Positions 24,501-35,387 are shown, numbered from the stretch's first letter. The stretch is DNA of 64,000 nucleotides from Cardinalis cardinalis (GCA_014549065.1 JACDOX010000120.1:310001-374000); one strand, 5' to 3'. Numbers and translations are program-made. The notes: generated by a model not told the origin, from the letters alone.

Positions 24501-27500
24501 CAGGATCCGTGTATTTAACTATTATTACTTAGCTTCACATCATCAGACAGATGCATACAGTCTCCTTTTCAGTGGCATGTGAGTATTTGGTCTGTTTTAC
24601 AGATGTTCTATCAAATACTGAATTGAAAATGTCCATGAAACTTCCATTTACATTCTTAATTTGTAATTTATGGGTATAATTACTAATGAGATCTACACTG
24701 TTGTTCTATGATAGATCCAGTTATGACTCTATAGGTTATGTAAGAAATTCTTTTAAATGCTGTTGCCTCTTGCATTTGTGCAGGTTGTTTTGCCGTCTTA
24801 CTCCACCATTGTGCTTGAACTTTCTGGGCTTGACCCATATGGATGCAACAATCTCTCACAAAAACACTCAGCCAACTGCTTATACATCTGTAAGTAAGAA
24901 AATAGGGGTTTGAGCTTTCAGTATGGTTCGGAGAATAGACACAGTATTTTTAAATATATCTTATTGTAAAATACAGATATTCAAATCTTTTCAGTCTTTC
25001 CAACATGGTAAAAAATAGGTTATAGGTAAAAAATTGGTTATAGGCGAGCAGTTTGGTAATGATTTCTAGAAGTCATCAATATCTTCCCCCCCCACCCCTC
25101 TTTAGCTTAAGAAAGTAAAGTATTGTACTTTAGAGTTCAGGGTGTTCTTCATTTCCTAGTACCAATTCCTGTTAGTTTTAGCTTTCAGTGGCTTTAGCAT
25201 GTAGACCATCCCTATAGATCAGGAGCAATCATAACATCCTACTGAAAACTAGCGAGTTTGGTTTTATTGAAGACCTGGTTTCTGTGGCAAATTGTATCTC
25301 ATGTCTTTGTTGTTGGTAACTAGACTCTTTGTGTTGTCTAGAGACTTTTCATAGCAGATGACAACAATCCACCAGATTTGCCCTTGTTCTAGAGTGAGTG
25401 AGACTACAAAATCTAGCGTTTTAGAAATCTCAGAGTGCTGGAGGTGACCTTTACATCTGCTTATTCTCAAGTAGACCTGTGATAATATTGCCTTTGTTTC
25501 AGTCACTGTAAAGGATTGTGTATTTGTGAGAGAAGGCACAATCTTCGTGGGTTTGCATAGAATATAGCTAATTGGAGCTTGTTCTTGGGAATTTTTTTTC
25601 CTAGATAATGGGATCCATGAGAGTTCTGTCCTTCATTGCAGATGGATTCTATATCTACTACCCAATGCTTGTTGTCATTCTCTGTATTGCTACGTACTTC
25701 AGGTAAGTGATTTGCAATATAGATCCTCCATGCTTCTTTACATTAATAAAACTAATTTCATCTAATTCAGGAAGAGATTCAGTGCTCCTTTTCCAGCAAT
25801 TGAGTTGTGTCATTCTAATAAAAATGCAAAACCTAAATCCGTAGATTGCTATTTATATTGAGGAAATGTGTACATTTTAAATATACAGATTGTGTTAACT
25901 CATAACTGAGTTAATTTAAACTTCATTCCTAGGTTTTAAGGGGTGATCTGTTCAAACTTTGGAGCCTGGGAACATTTCGATTGTGCTTTTGAGATTAAAA
26001 TTATCATGAAATGCTGTTTTCAGCAAAGTTCCCTAATAATTTAAGGACCACTAACAGCAATTTTAGGTATTGAACTTTGTAAAGATTCATATCAAGTTTC
26101 TGATGTGTTACTAAACTTCTGGTAACACATGCTGGATTAAGTAATTTGATCTTGCTTCCCTAAAGCACAGTTTGTTGGAGGCTGGAAGGGTAACTGCAGA
26201 AAACATTGTTACATTCTTGCTTTATAATTTAAAAATACCTGCTTTTGATCACTGTAAGGGATGAGATGCTTTTAGTCTGACCTTGCTGAAATACAAATTT
26301 ATGTTAATATCTTCAATTCTGCATTACCATTCAGTCAGAAGCAATCTTAGTCAAGTANAATGTAGTGAAATGCCTTGGATATCCATGCCTTGGATATCCA
26401 TTAATATTGTATGTGTATCTAAAGCTAGTAAGTAACAAGTATCTAGTTGTGAGTGTTCCCTGCTTACCTTAAAGTTAAGTGACAAAAGTGATGGTGGAGC
26501 TAAAAAAACCAAACAAAACCAAACAAACAAAAAACAGGAAAGCAAATGACAAGGAAAGAAGTTTGAGCTCTTGTCCATGATGATCATCCTGGGCCTTGAG
26601 TGCCGAAGTGAAAATAAAGAATAAAAATTAAAGGAGAGGGTTGCTTTAATGACCTCTGCTAATAGATACATGGAAAAACTAAGGTTGAGTTAAAATCTGT
26701 TGAGGAAAGCTGATTCTCCTGTGCTTAATCCAGCAGTCTTCAAGTTAAGGTAGCATCAGGAAAAAATATATCAATACTCCAGTTTGGAGGAAGGAAAACA
26801 GTACAAAAACAGCAGTTATGTTTTCTGGTGTGAAGTTGAAAAGATGAAAGTGATTTCATGCTATGTAGTTCCAGGACTGGCTTAAAAAAGGTGGAGCAAG
26901 CTTGCTACCTGGCTGCTGCCAATGGCTATCCGAATGGGCAGGAGCATCCCTGCAGCTTAAAAGTATGCAGTTCACATTCTCCTGAGTGAAACCCTAGGGT
27001 GAAAGTGGATTTCCTATGTTGTTACTGTTTCAAAAATAGAGAAATTAGAATAAGGAGAATTTTTATAGTAATTGTCTTCTGGCAAAGAAAAGTTGATGAC
27101 ATATTATAGGTACAAATTCTGTTATATCTGAGAACATTTAAAGCAAATGTCTCATGTTAGACGCATTTAAAGCAAGTGTCATTTGCACTACTCTCAGATT
27201 ATATGCATTTTAATCTCTGTTTGAGTAGGGTTATTCTATCACTTCCAGTTGTATTTAGGAGTGTGTTACTGTTCTGGGTCACCTAGGTCGCCCTACTGTT
27301 CTGGGTCACCACTTAATGTTCTGAGTTGTGAATTTTCTGTTTTCTCAGCTGGTGTAATAGTCCATCTTTTCTTCTTTGTTTTTCCTTTTTACATGGATTG
27401 TTCATACAGTTCTGAATAGTTTGTTTTGCATTTTGTTCTGTAATGTATCTAAATTACTAATTGTAAATTAACAAAGGAAATTGCTTCTTCTTTTACCAGT

Positions 27501-30500
27501 TTAGGAACTCGTTGTTTGAATCTTTTGGGGTTCCAGCAGTTCATGGGTGATAGCGAAATGACCTCTGACTTGATTGATGAAGGAAAAGAGCTAATCAGAA
27601 GAGGTAAACTACGTCTTCTGTCATAGTCTCCCTGTAAAATCATACTACTATAGAATCATCAAGGCTGGAAAAGACCTCTAAGATAGAGTCCAACCCTTAA
27701 TCCAGTACTGGCAAGTTCACCACTGAACCATGTCTGCAAATGCCACACATGCACATCTTTTAAATATCTCCAGGGATGGTGACTCCAGACTTCCCTGAGC
27801 AGCCTATTCCAATGTCTGACAACCCTTTCAGTGAAGAATTTTTCCTAATATCCAAATTTCCACAGCACAACTTCAGGCCATTTCCTCTTGTCTTGTTGTT
27901 TGTTACTTAGGAGACCAACCCCTACCCTCTTGTTAGGAAGTTGTTAAGTGATAAGGTTTCCCCTGAGCCTGCTCTTTTCCAGGCTCAACACCCCCACCTC
28001 CTTCAGCTGCTCCTCATCAAACTCGTGCTTCAGACACTTCCCCAGCTCCATTGCCCTTCTCTGGACTGAGAACTGGACCCAGGCCCAGAACTGGACACAG
28101 GATTTGAAATGTGGCCTCTCCAGTACCCAGCACAGAGGGACAATCCCTGCCCTGGCCCTGCTGGCCACACAATTGCTGATCAAGGCCAGGTGCCTTTGGC
28201 TTTCTTGGCCACCTGGGCACACCCTGGCTCGTGTTCAGCCACTCTCAGCCAGCACTCCCAAGTCCTTTTCCAACAGGCTGCTTTCCAACTGCTCTGCCCC
28301 AGTCCTTTAGCATTGTGTGGGGTTGTTGTGACCCAATTGAAAATTATAAGGAGAGTGGTTTGGTGAGCATTTTGAGCAGCTCCCTCTGTCCTTTTGGGTT
28401 GATCCCTTCTGGCCCCACAGATCTGTGTCTGTCCATGCAGTGGAGCAGGATTCTGGAGACTTTATTCTGTTCCCTATCCCTGCCTTCCAGCTCAGGGAAC
28501 CTGGTACTCAGACAACGACTGGTCTCAGTCTTAAAGGCTGAGGCAAAGAATGCATTAAGTACCTCAGTCTTCTCCTCATCATATAGTATGTTTTTGGTTT
28601 ACATTTGTCTGAAATGTTGCAGAAAAAAAAACCGAAACATCCTATCTGTCAGTATATTGAAAGCTGGACTGAGGAAGGCCGCAGCACAAACTGCAATAAA
28701 CTTGCGCAAACTGCAGGAGCACTGTGGTCACTGTGTAGAGTCCACTGATGGACTTCATTGACATCTTAAGTGAAGTACCAGTTTTACTCATCCAGTATCT
28801 GAATTTTAGAAATTTCTAAATATTTGCCAGTGTGTTACTGAACAAATAATACCTTAGCAGGTGCTTGTGTAATCTGTCATAAAGGATGGTTAACATTTAC
28901 ACTATCTTTATCATCAACAAACTAATCTTTTTTTTTGTGTGTTGATTGAGCTGCACAAATTCAGTAATTTCTTCAGTCTTTTTTATTACGTCATCTAGCT
29001 GTGTTTAATTAGAGAAAGCATGGTTTTTGTGTAGAACTGGAATTATCTGCTGGTATGGAAAGCTTTTTATTTTGCATTAATTTTTATTGAAAGTGTTTCT
29101 TAAAAGTTGCAAAAAGCCATTGTAATTTTTGAGTAAATATTTAGAAATTAAAATTTCTGGAGACAGTGTTATATTATGGAATTCCTTTATTCCAAGAGTT
29201 GATGAAAAACTTGGGTTTACTTAGAGTAGTAGTGTGGGTTTTTTTGGTACAAGACCAAAGTTTCATTCCCTTAAATAAAGGTAGTGATGACATTGGTACT
29301 GTAATGTTATGATATATATCTTGATTCAAAAATGCTGAAGTTTTTTCTTCATTTCTTTTACTTAATATCTTGCTTTCCCAGTTATTTCTAAGGGTTTGTT
29401 TGACTTTTTTTTTTCTTTGCTAGCTGGTATCCAAATGTTATGCTGTGATCCAAGATACCATCATGACAAAATAATTTTGATGGGAAATCCCATAATGATA
29501 CACAAGCAGCTTTTTGTTTCATTTTTGTTTAATTGTAAAAGTCATGTATTTCAATAAGAATCTTCATTAGTTAACTTCAGATTTTCATTGTTTGTTTTCA
29601 AAAAAATGGTAATGATTTTCCATATATGGAGCTCAGACAAAGTTTTTTTTAATTTATTTTTAGAGAAAAGAAAACGACAGAGGCAGGAAGAAGGTGAAAA
29701 CAGAAGAAGGGTATGAGATTTGTTTGGCTAATTATAACATTGTACTGCAATATCTGATAGGATTTATCATGGGCATTTAATTCAGAATTATCTATTTCAT
29801 AAAAAAGGAATCCCAAATAATTGATGGAATCAGTTTAATTTTGCTGAATAGTCTTGACTGGGGGTTATTTATAGAAGGTTAGAGGACAATTTTAATGACA
29901 CTACTTGGACACTATTGTTACTCAGTGTGCTGTGGTGTATGCCAGTAGGTACAACAAGCATTAAAAAGGGTCCTGATTACTAGGATACAGAATAATCTAA
30001 AATGGCATATTACCAGTCTCTTACACTGATAACTGCTCTGCTTGAAATAACTGCAGTTGCAGAGTTGTCATACTGAAATGTGGACTCCTCCCAAATTTGT
30101 TTTGTGTCCTCATTGGAAAGTCATAGGCACAGGTTCTATTATATTTTTTGCCAGAGGAGGGAATTACATTTAAGACAGAATTAATAATTTCTGCTGAATA
30201 ACAAACAGAATGTTTGATTCAAGTCACGTTTTCTGTGCATATTGTGTTGAAAGATTTGTCAAGCTTTAGTTTTTCACTAGTTTATAACAAAATATAGTAT
30301 ACAAAGTCACAATAAAAGGTAAATGAGAGAAAGGATGCATGCAAGACAACGCTGGGACTAAAGCTTCTTGGCTTTCCAAGATTAGGTATAGTTTAATCCC
30401 CGATGACAGCCAGTACTGCATAGACCTTTCTTTTGATCCTGTCCTGGTTTAGGGCAAATTTGGGAGAAAATCTCCAACAGGGACCCCCCCTGCAAGCAAA

Positions 30501-33500
30501 CCCACATGGCCCCTCCCCCCCAACTGGATCAGGAAGAATTTCCGCAGAGGAAAGTGGAAAGAACCGGTTTATTTAACAGGCAGAGCACTCCCCAGCGCAC
30601 AAAATGAACAATGCCAGATGACAAAGCTCATTCGCAGCTCTGAAGAGATGACAAATTCAGAAAGTCTCTCCTGTGGGTGATTGCTCTGTTATCAATCCCT
30701 CCGGCCCTGGGAAAGGCTGCTGCCCAGAGCAGGCCCCCGGTGACCACAAAGTGCGAGCTCTCGGTGTTTCCCCGGGTCCCAGTCCAGAGCAGGCTCGAAC
30801 AGTTCCAAGAAAAAGGAAAGAAAGCTAGTCCGGGGAAAACTTCTCTGCCTCAGCTAGCTAAACTAACTAAAAAGCAGAGGAGGGCTCTATTCTGATCCAT
30901 CCAGTGTGGAGCAGTGAATGCAGTCCCTGATAACAAACTCCATGCTTCTTTTTCACTTCCCACCTTCACTCTCAGAACCAGTCTTGAAGGCACAGAATAT
31001 AATACCCAGCATAAACAGAACAGATGACTGGGGATACAAGTATCATAATGTCACCCTAAGACAGATCCTTTGCCTCCATCTTGTATTTTTAAAACTTGAA
31101 CTTGTTGGTAAGCAAAAGAGCAAATATATGATGCGTTTAATATACAGTGAAATGACCTGACACTAAGCTACGAATTTTTCTGTGCTATGTGCATCTCGTT
31201 ATTTTCCATTCTGCCACTAGATGGAAGTAGTGATCAATAGAAGCAGCAGTTCCCACCATAACTTAGAGCAGTTGGCTGAACTTCGAGAGCAGATTCGAGA
31301 TGCAATTTCTTTTATAGAAGTCTTTTTCTTAAGAACAATTGTGATAACTGGTTTAGTGAAGGAACACATTTTGAGTTTAAAATGAAACAAAAATTCTTCC
31401 TGTATTTAGATAATGAACTGTTAGTCACTGTGTTGCTTTTTCCTCCCAACTTAGATTTTTCTTGGTGGTCTTTTTTCCAGGAATGGAAGGAGCGGTATGG
31501 AAATAGAGAGGATTCCACCAGAAGCAGAGCTGTCCACACAGACCAGAAAGAATCCAGCTTCTCAGAGACCAATGCCAATAGACGTAAGCTCTGTGGGTTG
31601 GAGGGGAAGTTTGTTTTGTTTTGTTTCAGTACATTTTCTTCACAACACTGGCTGTGAAAGTAGTTTCAAATATTCTTCTTTTTGTCTTAGATGCTGTGCT
31701 GATAATGTTCACTTAAGCAACTCGGTATCACCTTGCCATTTAAGGCACTCAAAAGAGTACAGTATTTCTTTCCATCTCCAACTAGTTGGGATCAGAGGTT
31801 CTTACTATTCTTCAGACCAATTACTTGGTCTTACGGGATATATAATGATTGCCATTAGAGTAGCAGTTGTCAACAAAGAAACTTCATGATGCATCTTGAA
31901 GTTGGGTGTTGTAAATCTTAAATTCACCTCTTCTGCTTGCAAGTGAGCTGTCTCAGACTGGAATGATGGAGCAATCAGATGACCAACAAATGTGACATCA
32001 CATAAGTGTATATACCTTCATTTAATAATGTGTATTCGTAAAATATTTTTTTCTGTGGATGCTTTAAACTTCCAAAAAAGTTTGTCAGAATGTGAATGGT
32101 TTTTTCTGTATTTTTTGTGCTCTTGTAAGCTAACAAGAAGTCAAATGAAACTGAAGAAAAAGGAGGAGAAAGGGGAGGAGGAGGAGGAGGGAAGCTTTGA
32201 ATGTGCTTTTAAGAAAATACTGATAGATTTTCCTCTCCTCTGTACAAAGTTGCAAACCCAGATTTTTAGTGGTAGAGTAACTGAAATTGCATTCTAATGT
32301 TCATCATGTGACTATGTAGCATTCCAGCTTTAAAACAAGACGTAGGTACTGACCTAGTGAAGGTCACAGAATGAACTGCAAAACAACTAATGAGATTGAT
32401 TTTTTTAAAAATAAACAAAAGCAAAAAAAAACGGTCTGAACAGCTTAGTTAAAGCATGAAGCTGGAAGGATGAATGGATGATTTAAAAGTAATGCTTGCC
32501 AGTAGGTTCTTATTTTCCATGATTCTTTGCAAGGTAGATCTAAGCCTATTGGAGGGGCAAAAGTTGTAGTTGCATTTCTGTGGAGATACAAAATGGAAAT
32601 ACTACAAATTTGAGCAAGTTTGGTTTAATATTAAATCTACTCCAAATCATTGCACTTTTGCTTTGGATGAGATTGCTTTGTTATTCTCAGTGGTTTTTAA
32701 AATTTAATGTCTTCATACCCTTCAGGCTGTTTACAAAGCAAATAAGTGTCTTTCACTCCTTTTACTTATTCAGCGCTATCAAAGTATACCCGTTCAAATG
32801 GTAGGACTGAAAGAGATAGAATAGAACTCCTCCAGGATGCAGAACCTTTGGATTTTAATGCAGACTCTGTTAATGACGACCCCCTTGAATCGGACTCAGG
32901 AAGGTGAGGAATATTCTCTGTAATTTCCAGTTAAAAGTTTCTGTTGTCTTCTGTTTTCTGACCTATGACAGCTGTATTAAATGTTTCATAATAACAGTCT
33001 TGTAAATGAAGTTTATAATTTCATCTAACTTTTTTTCCTTTCTTCCTTTTCCCCTATAATTAGGAAATAATTTAAAAACCTATTAAAACCTGAAGGTGTT
33101 CCAGGTTTTTTAGAAATGTCAGAATAAGATTTGAGCTGGATATAACATTATATATGGAATAATTTGAAAACCACTGCTTGTAAAACTAGTGAATGATGTG
33201 CATGTTAAGGAAACACTCCTGGTGTGACCATCTGTGGCCATTCATGGTGCAGTCTGAGGATCACAGTTGTGCCACCCCAGACTTTCACTGCTGGGGCTGA
33301 AGCCCCTTCACCACAGGCAGCTCCAGTGACCCAAGGACCAGGCAAACCAAGTCCCCCTTTCCCTCCCTACTCACCCCACTCTCACAATCAGAAAATTTTC
33401 CCTTTCCAGCTCAACTGTAGGTTTCCCGTAGCAGAGTCACAGATGCCTGGTTCCTTCAATCATGGTGCAGTGACAGCATAACAGCTTGAATTGGTGCCTC

Positions 33501-35387
33501 TAGGGAGGAACCCCAAACAGAAGAATCCCTGAGCTTTTACCCCCTCACAGCCCATGTGCACCATAATCCAGGCTCTTCCAGCAGAACCCTTGGCTCCTGC
33601 ACGGTCTCAGAGTGTCCAGTCTACTGACTGGGCCAAAGGTCCCTGTGCCCTTTGTTAGTTGTTCGTGGAACATTGCCCAGGGCTCTTATTTCCTGACATC
33701 CAGGGCACAACCTGCAGCTGCACACTGAGCTGCCAGGTCTAGGTGTGTGCCTCAACAGACAGAGGTACAGTGTAAGGTTTTCCCTGATTTTCTTGCAAAG
33801 CTCAGCTGGAGAAAGCTCACTTGATTTCCCAGTAAAAAATCCATTATGAAAAGGCTGCAGGAAATAAAACTGAATGTTGCAGGATCCGCTGCAGGAATAC
33901 AGCTGGGTATCAGATCTTGGAGCTACTAAAGTAAATTAAAATCTGAACTTCCTGAACAGAGAGTACACAGTACTGCCCTGTAGTACTGCACTAAGCTCTG
34001 CTTTATTTAAGAAATGAGCAATACATTATATGGGTGCTTTTTTTNGGGGGGAGGGGAGTGGATATAGTGTAGAAATGACAAATAATACAAAATTCACAGA
34101 CAAAAACTTAAAATTCATTGCTTTTCAGCTAAAGCTATTTTACCCCATCACAAAGAATCATAGAAAGTCATTGTTTCAGTGGACTTCTATCTATGATGTC
34201 ATTAACAAATGCCAGCTCAGAAGCATATAAATGCTGTGAAATGGCACTGCCAGGTTTCACAGGTTGATTCAGGCAACTGGTTTAGTCTCATGTCACCACA
34301 CTTGAGCACTTGGGGTTTTCTAAACACAAGAGTTTGAAGAGGCTCTACCCTAGAATTTCTGTCAGCAGTTGGCTTCCATGCAGTGTCAAAGGGATTGTCT
34401 ACTATAAACAGGAGAATGCATATGTAATTATTCTGGAGCAAATACTTTTCAAGTACAGTGTCAGAAGTCTGCAGAAATCTATACATGCTTTGCAAAGTGG
34501 AACATTCTAAACTTCTTCTTTAAAAAGAAAATCAGGAGCTTCAAAGCTTAGTTGGGCTTTGCCTAGTAACCTTCATTTCATTTCATGGAGGTAGTAAGTC
34601 AAGAGTAATTGCATATGGAATTTCAGTTAGTTTAGAAGTAGCTTATGTAACATTAGTTTTCAAAACTAGAGCTCCTGCAATAAATAGAACACTTTCGGAC
34701 TGTAAGGACAGTTAAGATACCAGGTTCTGGCTTTGTGTTCATTCAGATTTTGCTAAATACTATAGCAAGTAGCTTCATTGTGCCTGTGTTGGACTTTGTG
34801 CTTTTAAAGTGTTTCTAAAATATATTTGATCGACAATTTGTGAAGTTTCTTTTTTACCAGTAAGCATGCAGGCATTTGTTTGATGCAGGCATTATCTTTG
34901 ATACTGTGTTTTTTCTAATACCCCATGGGATGTACTGTTAAGTGCCCGCAGCTACTTTATGGGTGCCCTTGTTTGTTTGGGTTTATTGTGTTTTGGATTT
35001 TTGTTTGTTTGTTTAGTTGTTGGTGTGGTTGGGATTTTTAAAAAAAGTCCTGTTCAACCAAAACATCCAACTTCTTTCCTTTCCTTTGTTTTAGGAAACA
35101 TAGTTCTTTAAGACTCCCAGCATTCATATAACTGTTTCTCTTGGTCACATGAGGTTTAATTTAATGACTGTCTTTCAAATTCTCATGAAAACTAATTCAG
35201 TAGAACATCAAATTCATCATCCACTGGAGTTAAGGAGAAAGATTGCAGTGAGAGTTAGATGATTTAATGGGTCTTTATTTTTCTATTTCCTGTGACACTT
35301 TTTCACTTCTAAAATTGATTCTGCAGGTACCAGCCTGGTGGAAGATACCTGTCAATGTCTCGAAGCAAAATATTTGATGATGTCTGA
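15379..35387 (+). CDS. LMBRD2: LMBRD2, LMBR1 domain-containing membrane protein 2
   Basis: LMBRD2 is a multi-pass membrane protein of the LMBR1/LIMR family, reported as a modulator of beta-2-adrenergic receptor signalling. Seventeen coding exons join with consistent phases into 2067 nt (688 residues plus TGA): 15379-15552, 15993-16072, 18194-18289, 19154-19321, 20178-20388, 21877-21951, 22286-22399, 22972-23155, 23481-23662, 24445-24578, 24784-24889, 25605-25702, 27500-27603, 29664-29710, 31481-31583, 32774-32903 and 35327-35387. The protein has hydrophobic segments near residues 8-22 and 33-54, further ones through exons 3-5, a charged, probably coiled-coil region (about 220-345), a second hydrophobic block (exons 9-12) and a charged tail with KRKRQRQ. 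Human LMBRD2 has 695 residues. Six of the seven missing residues fall in the exon 2-3 loop and one in exon 15. No frameshift or premature stop is seen. Confidence 0.98.
15993..16072 (+). CDS. LMBRD2: LMBRD2 coding exon 2, N-glycan-prone loop
   Basis: 80 nt, donor GTATGA. It encodes TIYNRCK followed by a variable loop with N-S-S and N-G-S sequons, as expected for a luminal or extracellular loop. The loop is about six residues shorter than in human. Confidence 0.94.
16931..17360 (-). mobile_element. CR1 LINE, 3'-end fragment, LMBRD2 intron 2
   Basis: It reads in reverse from GAATCACAGAAAGGTTTGGG through GGTTGGAAGGAACC and GCATCCACAGCTTCTCTGG to CTCTCTCAGCCTGTC. This is the CR1 3' end with a degraded GATTCT tail, 5'-truncated as usual for CR1. 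Confidence 0.9.
18194..18289 (+). CDS. LMBRD2: LMBRD2 coding exon 3
   Basis: 96 nt, acceptor TTGTAACAG, donor GTAAGT. It encodes [17 protein letters not shown] and [11 protein letters not shown], essentially identical to human. The codon for W is split with exon 4. Confidence 0.96.
19011..19143 (+). repeat. G/T-rich tract upstream of LMBRD2 exon 4
   Basis: The tract consists almost entirely of T runs with GG, GGT and GTTT interruptions, for example GGTTGGTGGTTTGGGTGTTT, and ends 10 bp before the exon 4 acceptor. It contains almost no A or C. Confidence 0.8.
19154..19321 (+). CDS. LMBRD2: LMBRD2 coding exon 4
   Basis: 168 nt, acceptor TTTTCTTCTAG, donor GTAAGA. It encodes [20 protein letters not shown] and a hydrophobic [17 protein letters not shown] segment. 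A G/T-rich tract lies just upstream (19011-19143). Confidence 0.97.
20178..20388 (+). CDS. LMBRD2: LMBRD2 coding exon 5
   Basis: 211 nt, acceptor TGTCTCCTTAG, donor GTAAGT. It encodes a hydrophobic [19 protein letters not shown] segment, then the cytoplasmic [20 protein letters not shown] stretch that opens the charged region. Confidence 0.97.
21291..21505 (+). mobile_element. Eroded CR1 fragment, LMBRD2 intron 5
   Basis: The motifs GTCCAGACTGGACATTAGGA and TTCCTTACCACAAGGGTGGT match the late CR1 region, and the GATTCT tail is missing. It is more diverged than the other copies. Confidence 0.7.
21877..21951 (+). CDS. LMBRD2: LMBRD2 coding exon 6
   Basis: 75 nt, exactly 25 codons in phase 0, acceptor CCTCAACAG, donor GTAACC. 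It encodes [20 protein letters not shown] and then TILKK, part of the charged cytoplasmic region. Confidence 0.96.
22286..22399 (+). CDS. LMBRD2: LMBRD2 coding exon 7
   Basis: 114 nt, 38 codons, acceptor TTTTCCTTCCAG, donor GTATAT. It encodes [20 protein letters not shown] and a [11 protein letters not shown] end, matching human apart from scattered substitutions. Confidence 0.96.
22972..23155 (+). CDS. LMBRD2: LMBRD2 coding exon 8
   Basis: 184 nt, acceptor TTATTGTAG, donor GTAAGT. It encodes [20 protein letters not shown] and [11 protein letters not shown], the end of the long cytoplasmic region before the second membrane block. Confidence 0.97.
23481..23662 (+). CDS. LMBRD2: LMBRD2 coding exon 9
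   Basis: 182 nt, acceptor GTTTTTCCAG, donor GTAAGT. It encodes [20 protein letters not shown] and [12 protein letters not shown], two features strongly conserved in the family, and ends in the YNYIYIE segment. Confidence 0.97.
24445..24578 (+). CDS. LMBRD2: LMBRD2 coding exon 10
   Basis: 134 nt, acceptor TTTTCCCCCTAG, donor GTGAGT. It encodes [19 protein letters not shown], a transmembrane helix, then [20 protein letters not shown]. Confidence 0.97.
24784..24889 (+). CDS. LMBRD2: LMBRD2 coding exon 11
   Basis: 106 nt, acceptor TTTGTGCAG, donor GTAAGT. It encodes [20 protein letters not shown] and NTQPTAYTS, among the most conserved parts of the protein. Confidence 0.97.
25605..25702 (+). 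CDS. LMBRD2: LMBRD2 coding exon 12
   Basis: 98 nt, acceptor TTTTTTTCCTAG, donor GTAAGT. It encodes [20 protein letters not shown] and the hydrophobic [12 protein letters not shown], the last predicted membrane segment. Confidence 0.97.
26370..26399. repeat. Perfect 15-bp tandem duplication, LMBRD2 intron 12
   Basis: ATGCCTTGGATATCC occurs twice, back to back, without a mismatch. Confidence 0.95.
27267..27310. repeat. 17-bp direct repeat at 27-bp spacing, LMBRD2 intron 12
   Basis: TACTGTTCTGGGTCACC occurs at 27267 and 27294. A weaker third copy (TTAATGTTCTGAGTTG) follows at 27313. The repeat is about 190 bp before the exon 13 acceptor. Confidence 0.9.
27500..27603 (+). CDS. LMBRD2: LMBRD2 coding exon 13
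   Basis: 104 nt, acceptor CTTCTTTTACCAG, donor GTAAAC. It encodes [20 protein letters not shown] and [12 protein letters not shown] minus-strand CR1 begins 48 bp after its donor. Confidence 0.96.
27652..28586 (-). mobile_element. CR1 LINE, LMBRD2 intron 13
   Basis: It starts AGAATCATCAAGGCTGGAAA, the type of CR1 3' end also seen at 54.6 kb, and runs into coding-derived sequence ending AGGCAAAGAATGCATTAAGT. It is about 935 bp and 5'-truncated. Open frames inside it are CR1 remnants with no gene function. Confidence 0.9.
29664..29710 (+). CDS. LMBRD2: LMBRD2 coding exon 14 (47 nt)
   Basis: Acceptor TTTATTTTTAG, donor GTATGA. It encodes [16 protein letters not shown], a very basic cytoplasmic stretch. 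It is too short for an ORF list and was placed by homology; phases fit on both sides. Confidence 0.94.
30440..31063. mobile_element. Solo LTR of an endogenous retrovirus, LMBRD2 intron 14
   Basis: The 624-bp element begins TGTCCTGG and ends AAGACA, giving short inverted ends (TGTC/GACA). It is flanked on both sides by GATCC (30435-30439 and 31064-31068), a perfect 5-bp target duplication. It is more GC-rich than the surrounding intron and has C-rich runs near 30483 and 30513. No internal gag, pol or env sequence is present, so it is a solo LTR left by recombination. The 5-bp duplication argues against the 6-bp alpharetrovirus-like class. The opening 'CCTGGTTTAGGGCAAATTTG' is a sequence I associate with songbird LTRs (memory, not searched). 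Confidence 0.85.
31481..31583 (+). CDS. LMBRD2: LMBRD2 coding exon 15
   Basis: 103 nt, acceptor TCTTTTTTCCAG, donor GTAAGC. It encodes [16 protein letters not shown] and [12 protein letters not shown], in the polar cytoplasmic tail. It is one residue shorter than human (GNRED against GHNRED). Confidence 0.96.
32155..32195 (+). repeat. GGA-rich purine tract, LMBRD2 intron 15
   Basis: AAAAAGGAGGAGAAAGGGGA followed by repeated GGA units, then AAGC. It is a simple polypurine run. Confidence 0.75.
32774..32903 (+). CDS. LMBRD2: LMBRD2 coding exon 16
   Basis: 130 nt, acceptor CTTTTACTTATTCAG, donor GTGAGG. It encodes [20 protein letters not shown] and [20 protein letters not shown], an acidic tail segment. 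Confidence 0.96.
33223..33901. mobile_element. Possible second solo LTR, LMBRD2 intron 16
   Basis: A GC-rich block differs from the AT-rich intron around it. It can be bounded by TGTGACC and GAATACA, with flanks CCTGG (33218-33222) and GCTGG (33902-33906), a 4/5 match. An AATAAA at 33863 lies near the right end, as in LTRs. No coding homology is seen. The boundaries are tentative. Confidence 0.4.
35327..35387 (+). CDS. LMBRD2: LMBRD2 coding exon 17 with stop codon
   Basis: Acceptor AAAATTGATTCTGCAG. It encodes [19 protein letters not shown] and TGA at 35385-35387, matching the human C-terminus apart from the last few residues. Confidence 0.96.

Noticed and set aside
28231..28761. 176-codon plus-strand frame
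   Set aside because: Much of it is the antisense of the CR1 copy at 27652-28586, running on into unique intron.
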